Shown here in pieces: positions 47,301-60,424 of a stretch of 64,000 bases of DNA. The notes beneath the pieces were generated by a model. The model saw nothing but the letters and a program-made list of their open reading frames with translations. It was not told the DNA's origin and ran no database searches. This stretch comes from Apostichopus californicus (Eukaryota > Echinodermata > Holothuroidea > Aspidochirotida > Stichopodidae), in the NCBI GenBank assembly GCA_020650975.1, contig JAIPMN010000449.1, forward strand, positions 1-64,000. Reading direction: 5' to 3'. Numbering within the stretch: position 1 is the stretch's first letter; each line of letters begins with the position of its first letter. A program made the translations under genes and the position numbers.

Positions 47301-50300
47301 GCTTCCCTGTATTTTTTAATTCTCACCTCCTCTCCCACAATCTATTGTTTTCATCCGATCTGTAATATGTCACAAATTGTAACTAGAAGTGTAATCTTTT
47401 TCTACAAAGATTAGCAAACATATGTTTAATGACTGTACTCCTCAATAACTCACAAATATGTATTCATTACAGGAACACATTCAAGACACTGTAAAGCTAA
47501 GTATTTATGCACTGATCCAAATTTAAATTGACTGGATTTATCTTTTCCCTTCATATTCAAGCTTGAGCAATCAAATACTACTGCACAACTATTAACACAG
47601 CCCATGGTATCATGTACAGTAGTATATTTGACACACCTGGACACATTTATCACAAACTCAAAGAATACATTACAGACCATATATTACAGGAGCATGTCAA
47701 CACACTCCCCAAAGATCTAACACTGCTCATCAAATTTGAGGGGACCCAGGGTCCAAGTTAAAAACTCCTTGAGTTACACACACCCTGCTACTGTAGCAGT
47801 AGGCTTATTCAGTAACAATGTAACACTAACATCAACTTTCTTGTCAAATACAAGTTCTTTCTTCATAATCTAATTCTCAAACATTTGCTCGAAATCAGAT
47901 TTGTTCAAATTATTTACTCTAAAACGTATCGAAAATATCTGTCTGAAGTTAATTAACTGCCTCTTCTCTGAATTCTTCAGAGTTTATATGATTGCCAGAT
48001 TCTCCAGGTAGAGAAGATAACCATCCATCCTTCTTCTACTAGATCTTTTCCTTATCTTAATAACAAAACACATATGCAAAGAGTGATGAAATATCTTAAT
48101 GGACTGCTTGTTTGAACACCGAGAACCTCCCCATCACCCTCCATCCCCTGCCCTCCTTCCTTCCTCATCAACATATTTAAAACATCTCATGGTTGAAATG
48201 AACAACCATGCAGCTGACAAGGCCAGACATTTAGTTGATAAATGAAAGCAATAAGAGCAGCAAATCTTGCCCAGAGTCAAGAGAAAACACAACATGGGAT
48301 CACTGAGTTCTTTCTCTTATTTCAATCATTTTCCTTGGCCTAGATTTTGTGGATAAAGTGATTGACCAAGATTGCTAATAATGATGTCATTTTCTCTACA
48401 GATGCTTAACTGATTAAATCGTTATAGACCATCCCTTACCTATGTACAAAGAGGTGATTCAAAATTTGTGATAGAACTGATGAAATTGCCTATAAAATGA
48501 AAGAAAACAAACCTCATTTTATTTTAATCCCTGAGTATACAGAGACAATATCATGGGATAATATCCACTACATAACTTGATACAATAAATTAAGCATGCA
48601 AACATGATAAAATCAAGTCCACTGTTACAGATACATCTCTTAACATGAATGTTTCCTTCCGTTGTCCTTCCCCTTATCTTTACCAGATATATCATGTTGC
48701 TATCTTCTGTTTAACTTTCAATCTTTAATACAGTACAGTAATAATGATAAAACATTTATATTACTTGAGTTTTTTATTATTCTTTCTACATGTTGTTTCT
48801 TTGTTATGTTTGTGTTGCTTATAAAGCTTTAGGGTGATACTTCCTAAGTGTTTTTAAAGAATAACATAAGAAATAATGCAAGTGTAATTCCATTTAAAAT
48901 AACCACCTAAACTCAGTATACATGTTGTCCAAATGGAAACTTTGTAGACCTTAGAAGTACCAGATCATATTTTCATCATTTATGAATCTCTCAACCTTCC
49001 AGGAGATGATATCATCATGGAGGTGAAATATTAGCCTAAGGTAAGTTTCTTCTGTGGCATGTTATCTTTAAGTTTCTTCCAAGCATGTTATCTTTACCTC
49101 TGTCTCCATGAATGCCACATAATTGGCCGGAAGCGATGATTGTGTCATAATGGACAGAGAGGCGATGGACAATGACGTCAAACACTCAGTAATCTTACAC
49201 CAAAGCATTGAAGGCATTCCATTAATTGAAAATGACACCCTTAGTCAAATTTTGTCTGAAAAATCTAGGCAGTAAATATTTGATGATAGCCTGACTATAC
49301 TTTAATGCTATTAAATCTTTAAAACTTTTGAAATTGTGCAAATTGACAGTGAAAAACAACATAAAATTTATTTCAGTTCAGAAAAAGAAAGTTAATCAAG
49401 AAACAATTGCTTAAAACCTAAGTTTTATTACCATTACTTTTAAGGTTCATTTGACCAACTTGATTGCTCTAACTATGAAACAAAAAACTAACCTTTACTT
49501 GGCTGAAATTTAAAGGACACATGTCCACAACACCCAACCAAAGCCCTTGTCTGTGGAATTTGGTGCTATTATGTATATTTAATACAAAAAGATACCAACA
49601 GTTTGACAAGTATTTAAGTTGACACAAAAATAATCAAGACAATACTCAACTGTCAGCCTTTTTCCATCAAACTTTTTTATTACTTGTAAGTTTGTAGCTT
49701 CAGTTGAGAATGACTTAAGTAAGCTGATTTTATTCCATTTATTAAATCCCATCATTTTAGCTTGATTACTTTCACTGGTTGGCAATAGCTGTGATATCTA
49801 TGTACATATTCCAAAAGAGACCGCACTTGTCCCATGCTGCTACCAAGGGAATTATGGAGTTTTTGTCTCATTATGGGGTTGTCATAATCTTGCCTCAAGG
49901 AAATTTTTGGACAAGAAAATTGCTATGATGTAATTTTCTCTGGAGGGATAATGACCCCTAGCTCACTCTGTCTGATGTGAATGTTTCTTGTCACATACAG
50001 AAAAATACAGAATTGAAAAAAATTATATTTAACAAAGTTTCGACATAAATAAGAACCAATATTGTTAAAAGGATTTCAAGTTTACCACTTGCCAGAGAGA
50101 AGTTATCATTGAGCTTAGCTCTACAAGAGCCAAGCTGCATTTGCAAAATTGAATGTAATACAGAATTACTTGATCTTTTTTTTTATTGTCCACCTTGTCA
50201 ACCAATATTGTGATATTTAGGGATAATTATTTTTTTATGTTTCCTTCTTATACTGAAAGTCTATAAAATCAGACTTTCTGTTATTTATATAAAGTATGTG

Positions 50301-53300
50301 AACTACTGAATCATTGTATTATTATAATTGTATTCAAAGTTCACACTGTGTGACTGTGTCCTGCTTGCCCATAATTATACAAGAATATTGTTGATAGTAT
50401 GCTGTGTGTACCTGTAGTTCTTTGCTTCAAACCTTGTTATTTGCGATATTATTGCTGGTCCAGAAAGCAATACCTATACTATAACAAATTGTGACTTTAT
50501 TGGCAAAAATAAAACAAATACAGAAGAAACACCCATTGGAACTTGAACAAACAATTTTTAATTGACTAGAAATGGTCTGGCTCAAAAGCCTGAAACCACA
50601 ACTAGATAACACCTATCAACTAACTAATTCCACTTCATAATCAGCTCTTTTCTATTGTACAACACTTTGGTGTGAATGTGGTAAATACTAACTAAATTTG
50701 TATGTCCCTTTCACCTGTGAAATTGCCAACTATTGGCTATATTTACAAGAATTTTTTCTTTTAATAAATTCATCAACCAAGAATAAAATTTAAACAAATT
50801 ATTGATCTTGCTGTATCCTTGTGATAGTGGAGTCAAGCGAAATTCCCTAATTGCATTCAAATGCAATCACCAACAATGTATAAAGACCCAAGCTATAAAT
50901 TATGGTTTGCTTTCAAGGCCAAGGTGATGACAAGCCTGACCCGTAAATTTAGTTACAAACAAGTAAACAACCAATAATTGACCAATAATTGCAAATTTTT
51001 ACGCCTGACAAACAACTTAGGAGCTAAATTCACAGTCACCTGTTGAAACCTCAGCATGTTTTAATAACCTTGAAGTTTTTTTCATTTTTCTTGAGGTTGT
51101 TCACAACTGCAAAATGATCTAATATGTATTAGATGACATTACTAAACATGCAAATACACCTCATCCCTTCTACAGTAAGCCACCACTCCTCCCAATTTCA
51201 AGTTTTCCTTCTGTTTCAGAATATGAATAACTACACCTTATGAAAAGTAAAATTATTTATTGTGAAGATTTATTCACATGAATTGTTCATCTGATGGAAA
51301 ATAAATTCTCTATTAATACACTAGAAAAATAATGTGATTGATGAATTCTGGAAATTGTTTTACCTAATGTACACATACTACTTGATAATGTCTGATCTAA
51401 ATTGGGTTACCATGACAACAAGTAAAGGTGATAAAAGCTGATGCATGCAAATTAGTTCCTTGGCTGCCTTTGCTGGCTTGTGTTGTTTTAGATAAGCACC
51501 AGACGACCAAAGCATTTTATCTTGCAAATAAGTAAGCAGCTAAATTACTTGTAGAGCTCTTCCAGCTATCTAAGCTGAATTATTTATATTGTTTGATTTA
51601 AAGGCAGACGCTTTCACAGATCTTCTTTGACATAGATGTTCCTACTATCATTTCCATGTTCTGTATATCTTGTACAGGCGATATCAAAGGACTGCTATTT
51701 AGTTGTGCTACCTTACATCAAACATGTCATGCAGCTTGTAATTTGGGCAAGCTTAACTTCAATGCATGTGAATTGCCATGGCAACCTGTCAAATAATGAT
51801 GCCAGTTGGTTTTTCATGTATCACATATCTCTATAAAGTCATGACATTGATCACATTGGTAAATGAAAACCTGTTTCCAAGCAGCACCTCGTGTCAGAAT
51901 TAATTTATTGTGTTAAATTATTATAAATGATAACTAATTCTTTTTGGACAATTTTGGACACTTGATCTTTTCATCTAAGAGATATCAATCAATAGCCTAA
52001 GCAATTTAGATTCCATGTTATTCTTTAAAAGGTTAAGTACTGTAATTGATTTCATCCACAAACCAAGCTAAGTAACAACAAATTTAAAAGATTTTAAATT
52101 TACTTTAATCTTCCGACACAATAGCTGTCAATAATTTAAAGTGCACTATTAAAGGTCATTTCTGCGTGACCATTCTCTATCTTCTCATAAGAGCACTAAC
52201 AAACACTTATGCCCATCCTCTTACATCAACTTAAATTTGCGCAAAATGGGTTTTTGGCCATAAAACGATCCATAATGCCAAGCTTTCATGGAAGAGATGA
52301 GAATATTAAGAATGACTAAACACCAGGCTGAGATTTTGTAATTTATACATGATTTGTCAAGGTCTGCCGTAAATTACTAGTATGTGTCATCAGGAAGTAC
52401 AAACAATTGCTTAAGTTGGACCAAACGTAAGTGGATTTCTCAAACAATCCAACATACAATTGATGATAGAAAATCTAGCTGCTTTATAGTACCTCTTTTC
52501 TTTATTATTGTCTGTTTTATGGTTTTCTGCCTTGCTGCATGCATGAAAAATTTCACATTTTGGAATGTTTAAAAAACTGTACGTGACTGTAACTGAAAGT
52601 GAGATATCATTATCAGTCACCAGGCGAACATATTAATTGATATTACACATCAAGTGCTGTTAGTTGATGTCATTTGTTTACATTCAAGAGGAAATGCCAT
52701 CATTATCAACTAATCAAGATATAAAACATATTTGATATCATATTAACCAGCTCTCTCACATTTCCTTGCCCCTGTAATGAATAGATTTCTGCGTGTAGTT
52801 TCCCTCAAGGGATGATAGTTCACTTGTTTGCATCAAGTTTGTTTGTCTATATTGAACAACTCTAATTTGACATTTCATTTTCATATGAAGGCAAATGACT
52901 AAATAATGATAGAAATTGCTGTCATGCTTCATACCACTATTGTCATGATCTTGTGGACTTTTTAATTAAAATCCAATTGAAAGAACAAACTCCCTGTTTA
53001 ATTATATCCCATTTTGATGTATTAAACAAAGCATTTAGCATACACAGTGAGTTTTGCCCCATCTGTCATGCAGTCCCTGTAGAATGATAATGAAGCTAGT
53101 TACATGGCGTATCATACAGCTTCAATAGTATTTGCACATGTGCTATGCTATAGCCCGATAGATTCTCTCATCTGTTGGGGATCAATGGTCGTAAAGTACT
53201 TGAAGCGGTTCATTGACTCTGTAGTAAACTGATACTAGCACAGTTGGATGGGATCCACAGTGCAACATTTTATTTCTTAAAAATTCAGAGACCTCTCTTT

Positions 53301-54990
53301 CAAACCAGGAATCAACTCACCCTAACGTATTCATCTGATAATGGAATGGAACAGGGGGCAGACCAACCCTAACTCATTCACCTGATAATGGAATTGGGGG
53401 GGGGAGGGAGGATGTAGACCACCCTAACTCATTCACCTGATAATGGAATGGAACAATGGAAATTCCTCATTTCCTCTTTTATAGTTCTAGATTCAAAACA
53501 TGCAAACCCCTAAAGCTACAGCCTTTATATCCCAGTGGACTTTGTATGCATTACTTCCAATAAGCACGATACATAAGATTCTAATCCCCATCCAATAAAA
53601 GAAAAGTCACCAGGACTTTACACCTTTGAGAAATTTACCTCACAAATATGATCAATGATATCAATACTGACAGCGGGTATGATGAGACTAAAAATCTCTG
53701 CAAGATATATTTCTCAATTTCATGGTTCTGTGAAGAAGTATCTTTCTTTGCATAAAACCAGCATTGATAAGCTGGTTTGGAGACCACATTATACTTCATG
53801 GGCTTTGGACATGGGACAAACTAGAGTAACAATAGCAAAGCTAAATCATACTTGCTACAAGTTCAAGGATTTTGAATAGGGATATCCTGCCATCCTGATT
53901 CCCCCCATCCCCCCACCCCCCATCCAGCCCCAAACACCTCTCCAACAAATTCTTTTGTAACCCTAACCCTACCTTCCACAATCTAATTTCCATTGTTCTG
54001 GAGCTACTGTACTTCATTCTTCCAACATACTTTCAGAGCAAAATTTCAATCTCAACTAATATCAAATGAATGGGCCAGAGTACTTTTCCAGCTTTATAAA
54101 TACAGACATTTTCTGAATGGAAGACACATACTGTTTCAAGATCCCCCTTTCAACATGAACACACAAAAAACCTTTATTTATTGTGATACAATTCCATATT
54201 AATTACCTGATGAAGGTAAATGTTTCAGGGAAATGTCCAGGTGTTATCAATGGTCAAAAGGGCTTGAGTGACTGTCTGACAGGTACAAAGATTGTTGGTC
54301 AACTTCATCAAGTTTAAGGGAAGAAATAGTAGGGAATAAGGAATAACATTAGGAAAATACACTACACTCTTTAATGTCAAACTTCTCTAGCTACAGAAAT
54401 TGACTTCTCCTGAACCTTCAAAATTGTATTTGTACATCAAATAACTAGACAATCATGGGTGCATGGGCAAGAGTTTCTAGCATAACTGCAACTTCTCAGT
54501 TTGTTTGTCAGTGACCAAGATTGTTTTCTTTAGCCAATGAAACAAGCTTGGAAATCTTGAGAATGTAATTACTGTCAGCTGTAGAAAACAAACACTTGCA
54601 TTTATTATCCAATTTCCAACATTCTTCAGTACATTATAACTACTTCATTTTAAAACACATATTTTGAGGTGTTCGGCACACAGACAAGTTATTTATCTCC
54701 TTTGCTTTTGCTTTGTTGCATCTAATTATCTTTACTATACACCACTACAGTTCCACTTTCCCTAACTTCTCAGCCAGTTCTAATATGAAACTGAGTCTGC
54801 CAATAATCCTCATATTTCACAACATAGCAGAATGAAGCTAATAATACACTTCTGAAGATGCAAGTTTCTTCCTATCCTATTCTCTTCTTACTCCACCTAG
54901 TGCATCATCTTATCACTTTGGGTTTGTATTTCTTAGTACTCTACCCTCATTTTAAGTTGCGAAGCTGTTTGCTTCAGAAATTTAATCCGA
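41396..54990. other. Long stretch with no gene recognised
   Basis: Short chance frames only, no splice-bounded exon with homology and no RNA gene. Minor items are a 63-bp tandem pair (about 44452-44575) and three imperfect copies of a CCCTAACTCATTCACCTGAT block (about 53322-53450). It could be intergenic DNA or a first intron of the receptor. Confidence 0.5.
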
Positions 54991-54996
54991 CACGGG

Positions 54997-55032
54997 TGAC
55001 GTCAAAAGGAAATGATCAAAAACCTATAAAAG
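54997..55032 (+). promoter_or_regulatory. CRE plus TATA box, candidate core promoter
   Basis: A perfect CRE palindrome TGACGTCA (54997-55004) is followed 20 bp later by TATAAAAG (55025-55032) in CCTATAAAAGGC context. Transcription would begin near 55055 on the plus strand. No gene is recognised downstream, so the assignment rests on motifs alone. Confidence 0.35.
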
Positions 55033-55059
55033 GCTTCTTGGTGTATTCTAAATCAAGAT

Positions 55060-58000
55060 CTGTTTTCTCGCCATTTTTTCCCCTTTCTCTGTGTTTACAC
55101 CTACACTTTTCAGTTGAATGTAAAAAACCAATCACTCAATAGCAGTGGAGCTAAAGCAGCCTGATCAATCTACAGTATCAAAATAGGAGAGTGGAAAGTA
55201 GAACATTTTTATTAGGTAATACTTTTGTAATAATAAACTAATCATAGACAAGAGAAAATATACCTGAACAGTTGATGATTTCTCAATTCCCTGAATGATT
55301 TTACAACAGGTATATAATACATTATAAGTTAAAATTAATTTAGAAATAGCCTGTATGAACATATAATTGTTAAATATGCTTTAAGCAAGATAAGTGCAGA
55401 GAAACAGGTGACTACTGTATTAGAACAAGTTGCAATCATTTGTTTTGTGACTAGTATGAAACAAAAATGACATTTCACAATAAAGTTTTACGTATTGAAG
55501 GCATAGCTTTTACTAACATGCAAGAAGAGTGATCAACTTAAGAAAGTGAAATCAAAACTGAAGGTGAAGATGCTGGTTACCAGAGGTAAGGAAGATTAGG
55601 AGGGAGGGAGGTAGATGGAAGGAGGCTACCCATATACATTGAAGGGACTTAAAATTAGAAGACAAAAGTGTAATTTTCCTCATTGTTAGGGGGAGGGGAA
55701 GTTGGTACGAAGATCATGAGATGTCTGATACCCTTTAAAACCTGAACTATGTCCTGTACTCTGTAAATATTTCAGAAGCTACTTGATGAAATTTTAGTAG
55801 TAAAGTAGACATTCTTTTTGCCACCTTAGACAAATGTTTCCAACTCACATTTGGATTAGAAAAGCATGACAGGATTCTTATCATATAGTCAGTATCAGAC
55901 TTGAAAAAATGGATAAATATTAAATTAAATCACAATCAATTAAATAGCTGATCAACTAAAAATATGTTCAAACTCTATGAACCTGCAGAGAATCATATTG
56001 CATTTGCATGCTTGTGAAGGAGACCGGGAAACAATCCAGTACTTTATGTCCACTTTGAATAGTGTTCAATAGTTATTAAAGTGTTACCAGCCACAAACTT
56101 GTGTCTGAGAAGGGCACATCATAGACAATGCAATATCTATTTATTGGCAGCTAAAATCCCTTCTTTTCTGTAATTCATTTAGATATATATGTGAAATGTT
56201 GAATGAATTAAAGTTGACAAAGTCCTATCTTTAATATGTTAGTTTTCTCTGTAATTGTTTTTTGTTTAATGTTTGAAAGAATTTTTTTCTTTTCACCCTT
56301 ACGGTTAACTGCGGAATCAATTTATACATGCATAGCAAACTGTCATATACTCAAGTGAAGTCCATTACTTACATTCACCTTTTAGCAAATGGTGAAACTT
56401 TGAAACAATTCCACCCCCCCCCCCCTCCTCATACATGCATAGCATAGCAAACCAGTTCACCAAACTGAATTTCATTATACCATTTTCTGTCATATATTAG
56501 TTTGTTTCTTTGAAACAATCTCATTATTCCTGCATTCCACCCCACCCCCCCTTCTTTTTTTTCTCTTAGTTACCACAAAACAGTTTTACTTTGAAATTGG
56601 AAAATGTGATAAGGTGAGAAAGCAATAGGGGTCTTGATCAAGAACTGATCAAAATGAAGGTGTTGTCTTAATAGGATAATTAAAGTCATTTGCAAAAATT
56701 CCCCTGTGCTCTTTCAAACAACTCTTACTCTAAATTTATTATTGTTTCCTCCGGGAGAAAATTTCTCAGTTTATCCTGCACTGAACTAACTTTAATATCA
56801 AATTGCAATAAACAATTATGCAACTGGTTTAAAAAACCTGCAGGGAACGTGTCACCACTATTATGAAGCTTATAAAGTTTAAAAGGATTACGTTTATGCC
56901 CTCTGTGCATTTTTTTATGTTTTGGTTGTGCTACTGTATTTACAGTACTAAACTTCTTCATGCAACGGGAGATAATTTCTCATAAATATGCAAATTAGAA
57001 GTGAAAAGTACAGGAATTGTTACCTTTTTTAAATTTGGCATTGTAAATTGATACGTAAGGAGTTGACTTTAGCAGCATACAGGATGTATTTCTAAGTGTT
57101 CTTTCTACATTTTGTAAACAACTGAGTTAAAGATGTTTCTGGTCTGTGTTGCTCTTCCATTGTTCATTATTAACTGTGTTAACTTCATGATCAAGAATCC
57201 TTATTTCTGGTGAAATACACAAGTTGATACCTAACGTAAAATATAATAATATAAAATAATAAACGTAAAATAACGTAAAATACAGGTTTTATAATTGAAT
57301 CTTATTTCTTCATTTTTGTCAGTGAATAAAATTGGACTACTGGTACCAAGTTTTGTTCAAGGATAACTGTGACTGATACAGTTAAGACAAAATGCCAGTT
57401 TTCTTTCGCCAAATAAATATTAGTAGTTCTTAATATGATTTAGTGACAATGGCAATTTGTCAGCATTATTTACATTAATTTATCCACATTTATATTGAAA
57501 TACTTCAAAACACTGGAGTTCTGCTGTTTATTTGGAACTGCAATTATTCATAGAATTGATAGTCATACCTTTAATACAACAGAGCAGAGACCAACAATTG
57601 AGAAATGCAGCATACTCACTGATATGATATCCTCTATTTATATCTAGAGTTAAAATACAGCCTAAAGTTGCTTTTTTCAAGTTTCAAGTTAATTCACATT
57701 CCCAAATTTAGCTTTACTTTACATTCCACCAGATCTGTTCTTCAGTAAAACTATCACTGTTGTCAGTTAGGGGCCTCAACTAAGCCAGTATATCTTTTTT
57801 GTCTTTTATCTTCATGTGCGACCAGCTGCTTCTGACAGATGGCCATTAAAGCACAGATCAATAGCTGTGCTTCAGATTATGTTGTGACCATGCTGTCAAA
57901 CAGTGCCAATCTAACCAGCTTCTCTGTCATCAAACCATCTCCAGTTGCTGACTGGTATGTCACTTTAACACTGACTGGCCATTAAGCGTAGCGGTCAACA

Positions 58001-59500
58001 AATGAGAGTTAAATTGTGGTAATTTGCATTCCTGCAGAGGGACAAGTCATCTTGATTGCTGTTACTGATTTCTCACTCCCTGTTTCACCCCTTCCTTGTC
58101 CATCATAGCCTGCAATGGGATGTGTTCAGTCTAACATTGCTTTCTGTTCTGTCTTAGAACCAGTCACCTAATTTATAGAATGGGCTCTAAGTCTACAGAG
58201 GCCTTTGCCATGTAAATATGTGCATGGCATCAATTTCCTGGATCAATAACATTAGCAGAGAGTAGGTTAGTCATTCACTGGTACTTTAAATGTCAGTAGT
58301 CTACAGACCTTTCAGAATTAACATGACACATATTAAAGGCACAGTTTACAATGTGTAAAGATTGAATCTTTGGTTTCATGTAGATGTGTCTACCAAATAT
58401 AGGAAACAATTTAAATTCATATTCCTTTCAAGAGACAATAAAATTCAGTTAGATTAATATGAAGTTTAAACCTTGCATTTTTGAGGTTAATATCTACACG
58501 CTAACAATATGTTTGAGTTGAATATTAAATTCCACTCATTCGAAACACTTAATATTTAATCATTGATAAACATCCTTTATTGTAGGGAGTTTTCTGTTCA
58601 TGGACTTTCAAATTGGTTTTTAAGTATTGTTCATATTGATGATTCATATGACAAGGCCTGCAAAGAAAACTTAAGGAATAGTTATTTAAGTAAAGGAACA
58701 GCAATGCCTCTATTCAACAGATGAATGTCAGAGGTGGAATTTAACAATTTCAAATGATACATTACATGAGACTACTGCTACTGGCAGACTAACTATAAAT
58801 ACGATATTTAGCATAAAGTACATCTCAAGAAGGTTAGTATAATGCTGACTGGGAAAATTGCAAACATTATAATAGGCTTTGATCATTTTAGAACCTTTAA
58901 AGATGTGATTTATGGGATAATGTAAATGAAATTTGTCATACTGGTTGTTACAAACCCAAAAAGCTGCCATTGGTCACATTAAGTATTAATGCAACGGTAT
59001 CATTCCCATTAAATGCAGGGAGAACAGCAGGACATGTCAATTATCCAGAGACATTTATCCCTGGTGGTTTATTTATCCCTGGTGGTTTACTTGCATTAGG
59101 ATTCCATGACAGTTAAAACTCTTACACCTGGAAGCAAGTTCATGCACTGGTCTATCCCTTGAATTCTTTTAGGATCTAATCCAGTTAGTTAAAAGATTCT
59201 ATGAAATTAACCATTTACAAAAATGAACCCACTTACATGGGCAGTGTCAATTGTGGGTTAATATGTCGCAGCCAAGAAGAGAGAGTTGTGTTTTCCAAGT
59301 TAATTGGATTTGTGGTAAATATATTAATCAAATTTGTGCTCAGTTGAGGTGTAGCCGGTTACCTTTACTCCAGGTGTGGTTTTGACCAAATTTGGTGGCA
59401 GAGTGTCATGAGGGTGTAAAGATGTCAAAAATAATACTCTCTGAGTTGTAAGTACTGTTCAATGCCAAAACTTAAATGGGTTAGGTTGATTTGTACCGAT
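55060..59500. other. No gene recognised
   Basis: AT-rich sequence with C-runs near 56412 and 56545. Around 57760-58260 the sequence is less repetitive and more mixed in base content, including GTAATTTGCATTCC (an octamer-like motif), but no coding frame is present. Confidence 0.45.
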
Positions 59501-59792
59501 GCTGTGGCCAAGTGGATAAAGGCGGTGGCTTTTAAAGCAATGAGGCCAAGCAATTGGAGGTTCCAGGTTCGATACCCGGCCAGGTCATAGCAAGGTGATT
59601 TTATCATCCAAGAGCAATCTACATTTTTTCCCATCTGAAATGACTTTCTAAATTCCAAAACTTGAGTTAAATATGTTGAATTGGAAGCCACCCGGCGTGT
59701 AAGTTGTAATCCATAAGCCCTTGCGGGTTTCTCCCAAATTTGTGGTCGCTTAAGCGTCATTAAATAACTGCAGATTATTATTATTATTATTT
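59501..59792 (+). mobile_element. tRNA-derived SINE
   Basis: The head contains a perfect polymerase III A box TGGCCAAGTGG (59505-59515) and B box GGTTCGATACC (59566-59576). The 61-bp spacing fits a tRNA with a long variable arm, such as Leu. A tRNA-unrelated body of about 190 bp follows, then an (ATT)n tail at 59773-59792. A weak ATTTGT direct repeat flanks it. The whole is typical of a LINE-mobilised SINE. Confidence 0.85.
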
Positions 59793-59937
59793 GTGATCAA
59801 TACTTTCAAGTCCACTGGCCAGGTAAGATGGCTCTTACAGATAATTCAAATGTTAACTTCTCTGTAAGAATTGTTCTTAATGTTGTCTGTAAGATTTTCT
59901 TGTGGCCTCTTTCCCAATCTCCCATAATAGTACCACA

Positions 59938-60424
59938 GTACCAATATGAACTGCACTCACGGTACCAATATGAACTGCACTCACGGTACCAATATGAACT
60001 GCACTCACTGTACCAATATGAACTGCACTCACGGTAACAATATGAACTGCACTCACGGTACCAATATGAACTGCACTCACGGTACCAATATGAGCTGCAC
60101 TCACGGTACCAATATGAACTGCACTCACGGTACCAATATGAACTGCACTCACGGTACCAATATGAACTGCACTCACGGTACCAATATGACCTGCACTCAC
60201 GGTACCAATATGAGCTGCACTCACGGTACCAATATGACCTGCACTCACGGTACCAATATGAACTGCACTCATGGTACCAATATGAACTGCACTCTTGGTA
60301 CCAATATGAACTGCACTCACGGTACCAATCAATATGAACTGCACTCACGGTACCAATATGAACTGCACTCACGGTACCAATTACCAATATGAACTGCACT
60401 CACGGTACCAATATGAACTGCACT
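59938..60424. repeat. 24-bp minisatellite, about 20 units
   Basis: The unit is GGTACCAATATGAACTGCAC followed by TCAC. Units are nearly identical apart from rare AACTGC/AGCTGC/ACCTGC changes, and small phase shifts occur near 60330 and 60382. Frames are open on both strands (for example NMNCTHGT on plus) only because 24 is a multiple of three. Confidence 0.97.

Noticed and set aside
59806-60399. Long open frames on both strands with 8-residue repeats
   Set aside because: They come from a 24-bp minisatellite whose unit is a multiple of three. Nothing suggests selection on protein.
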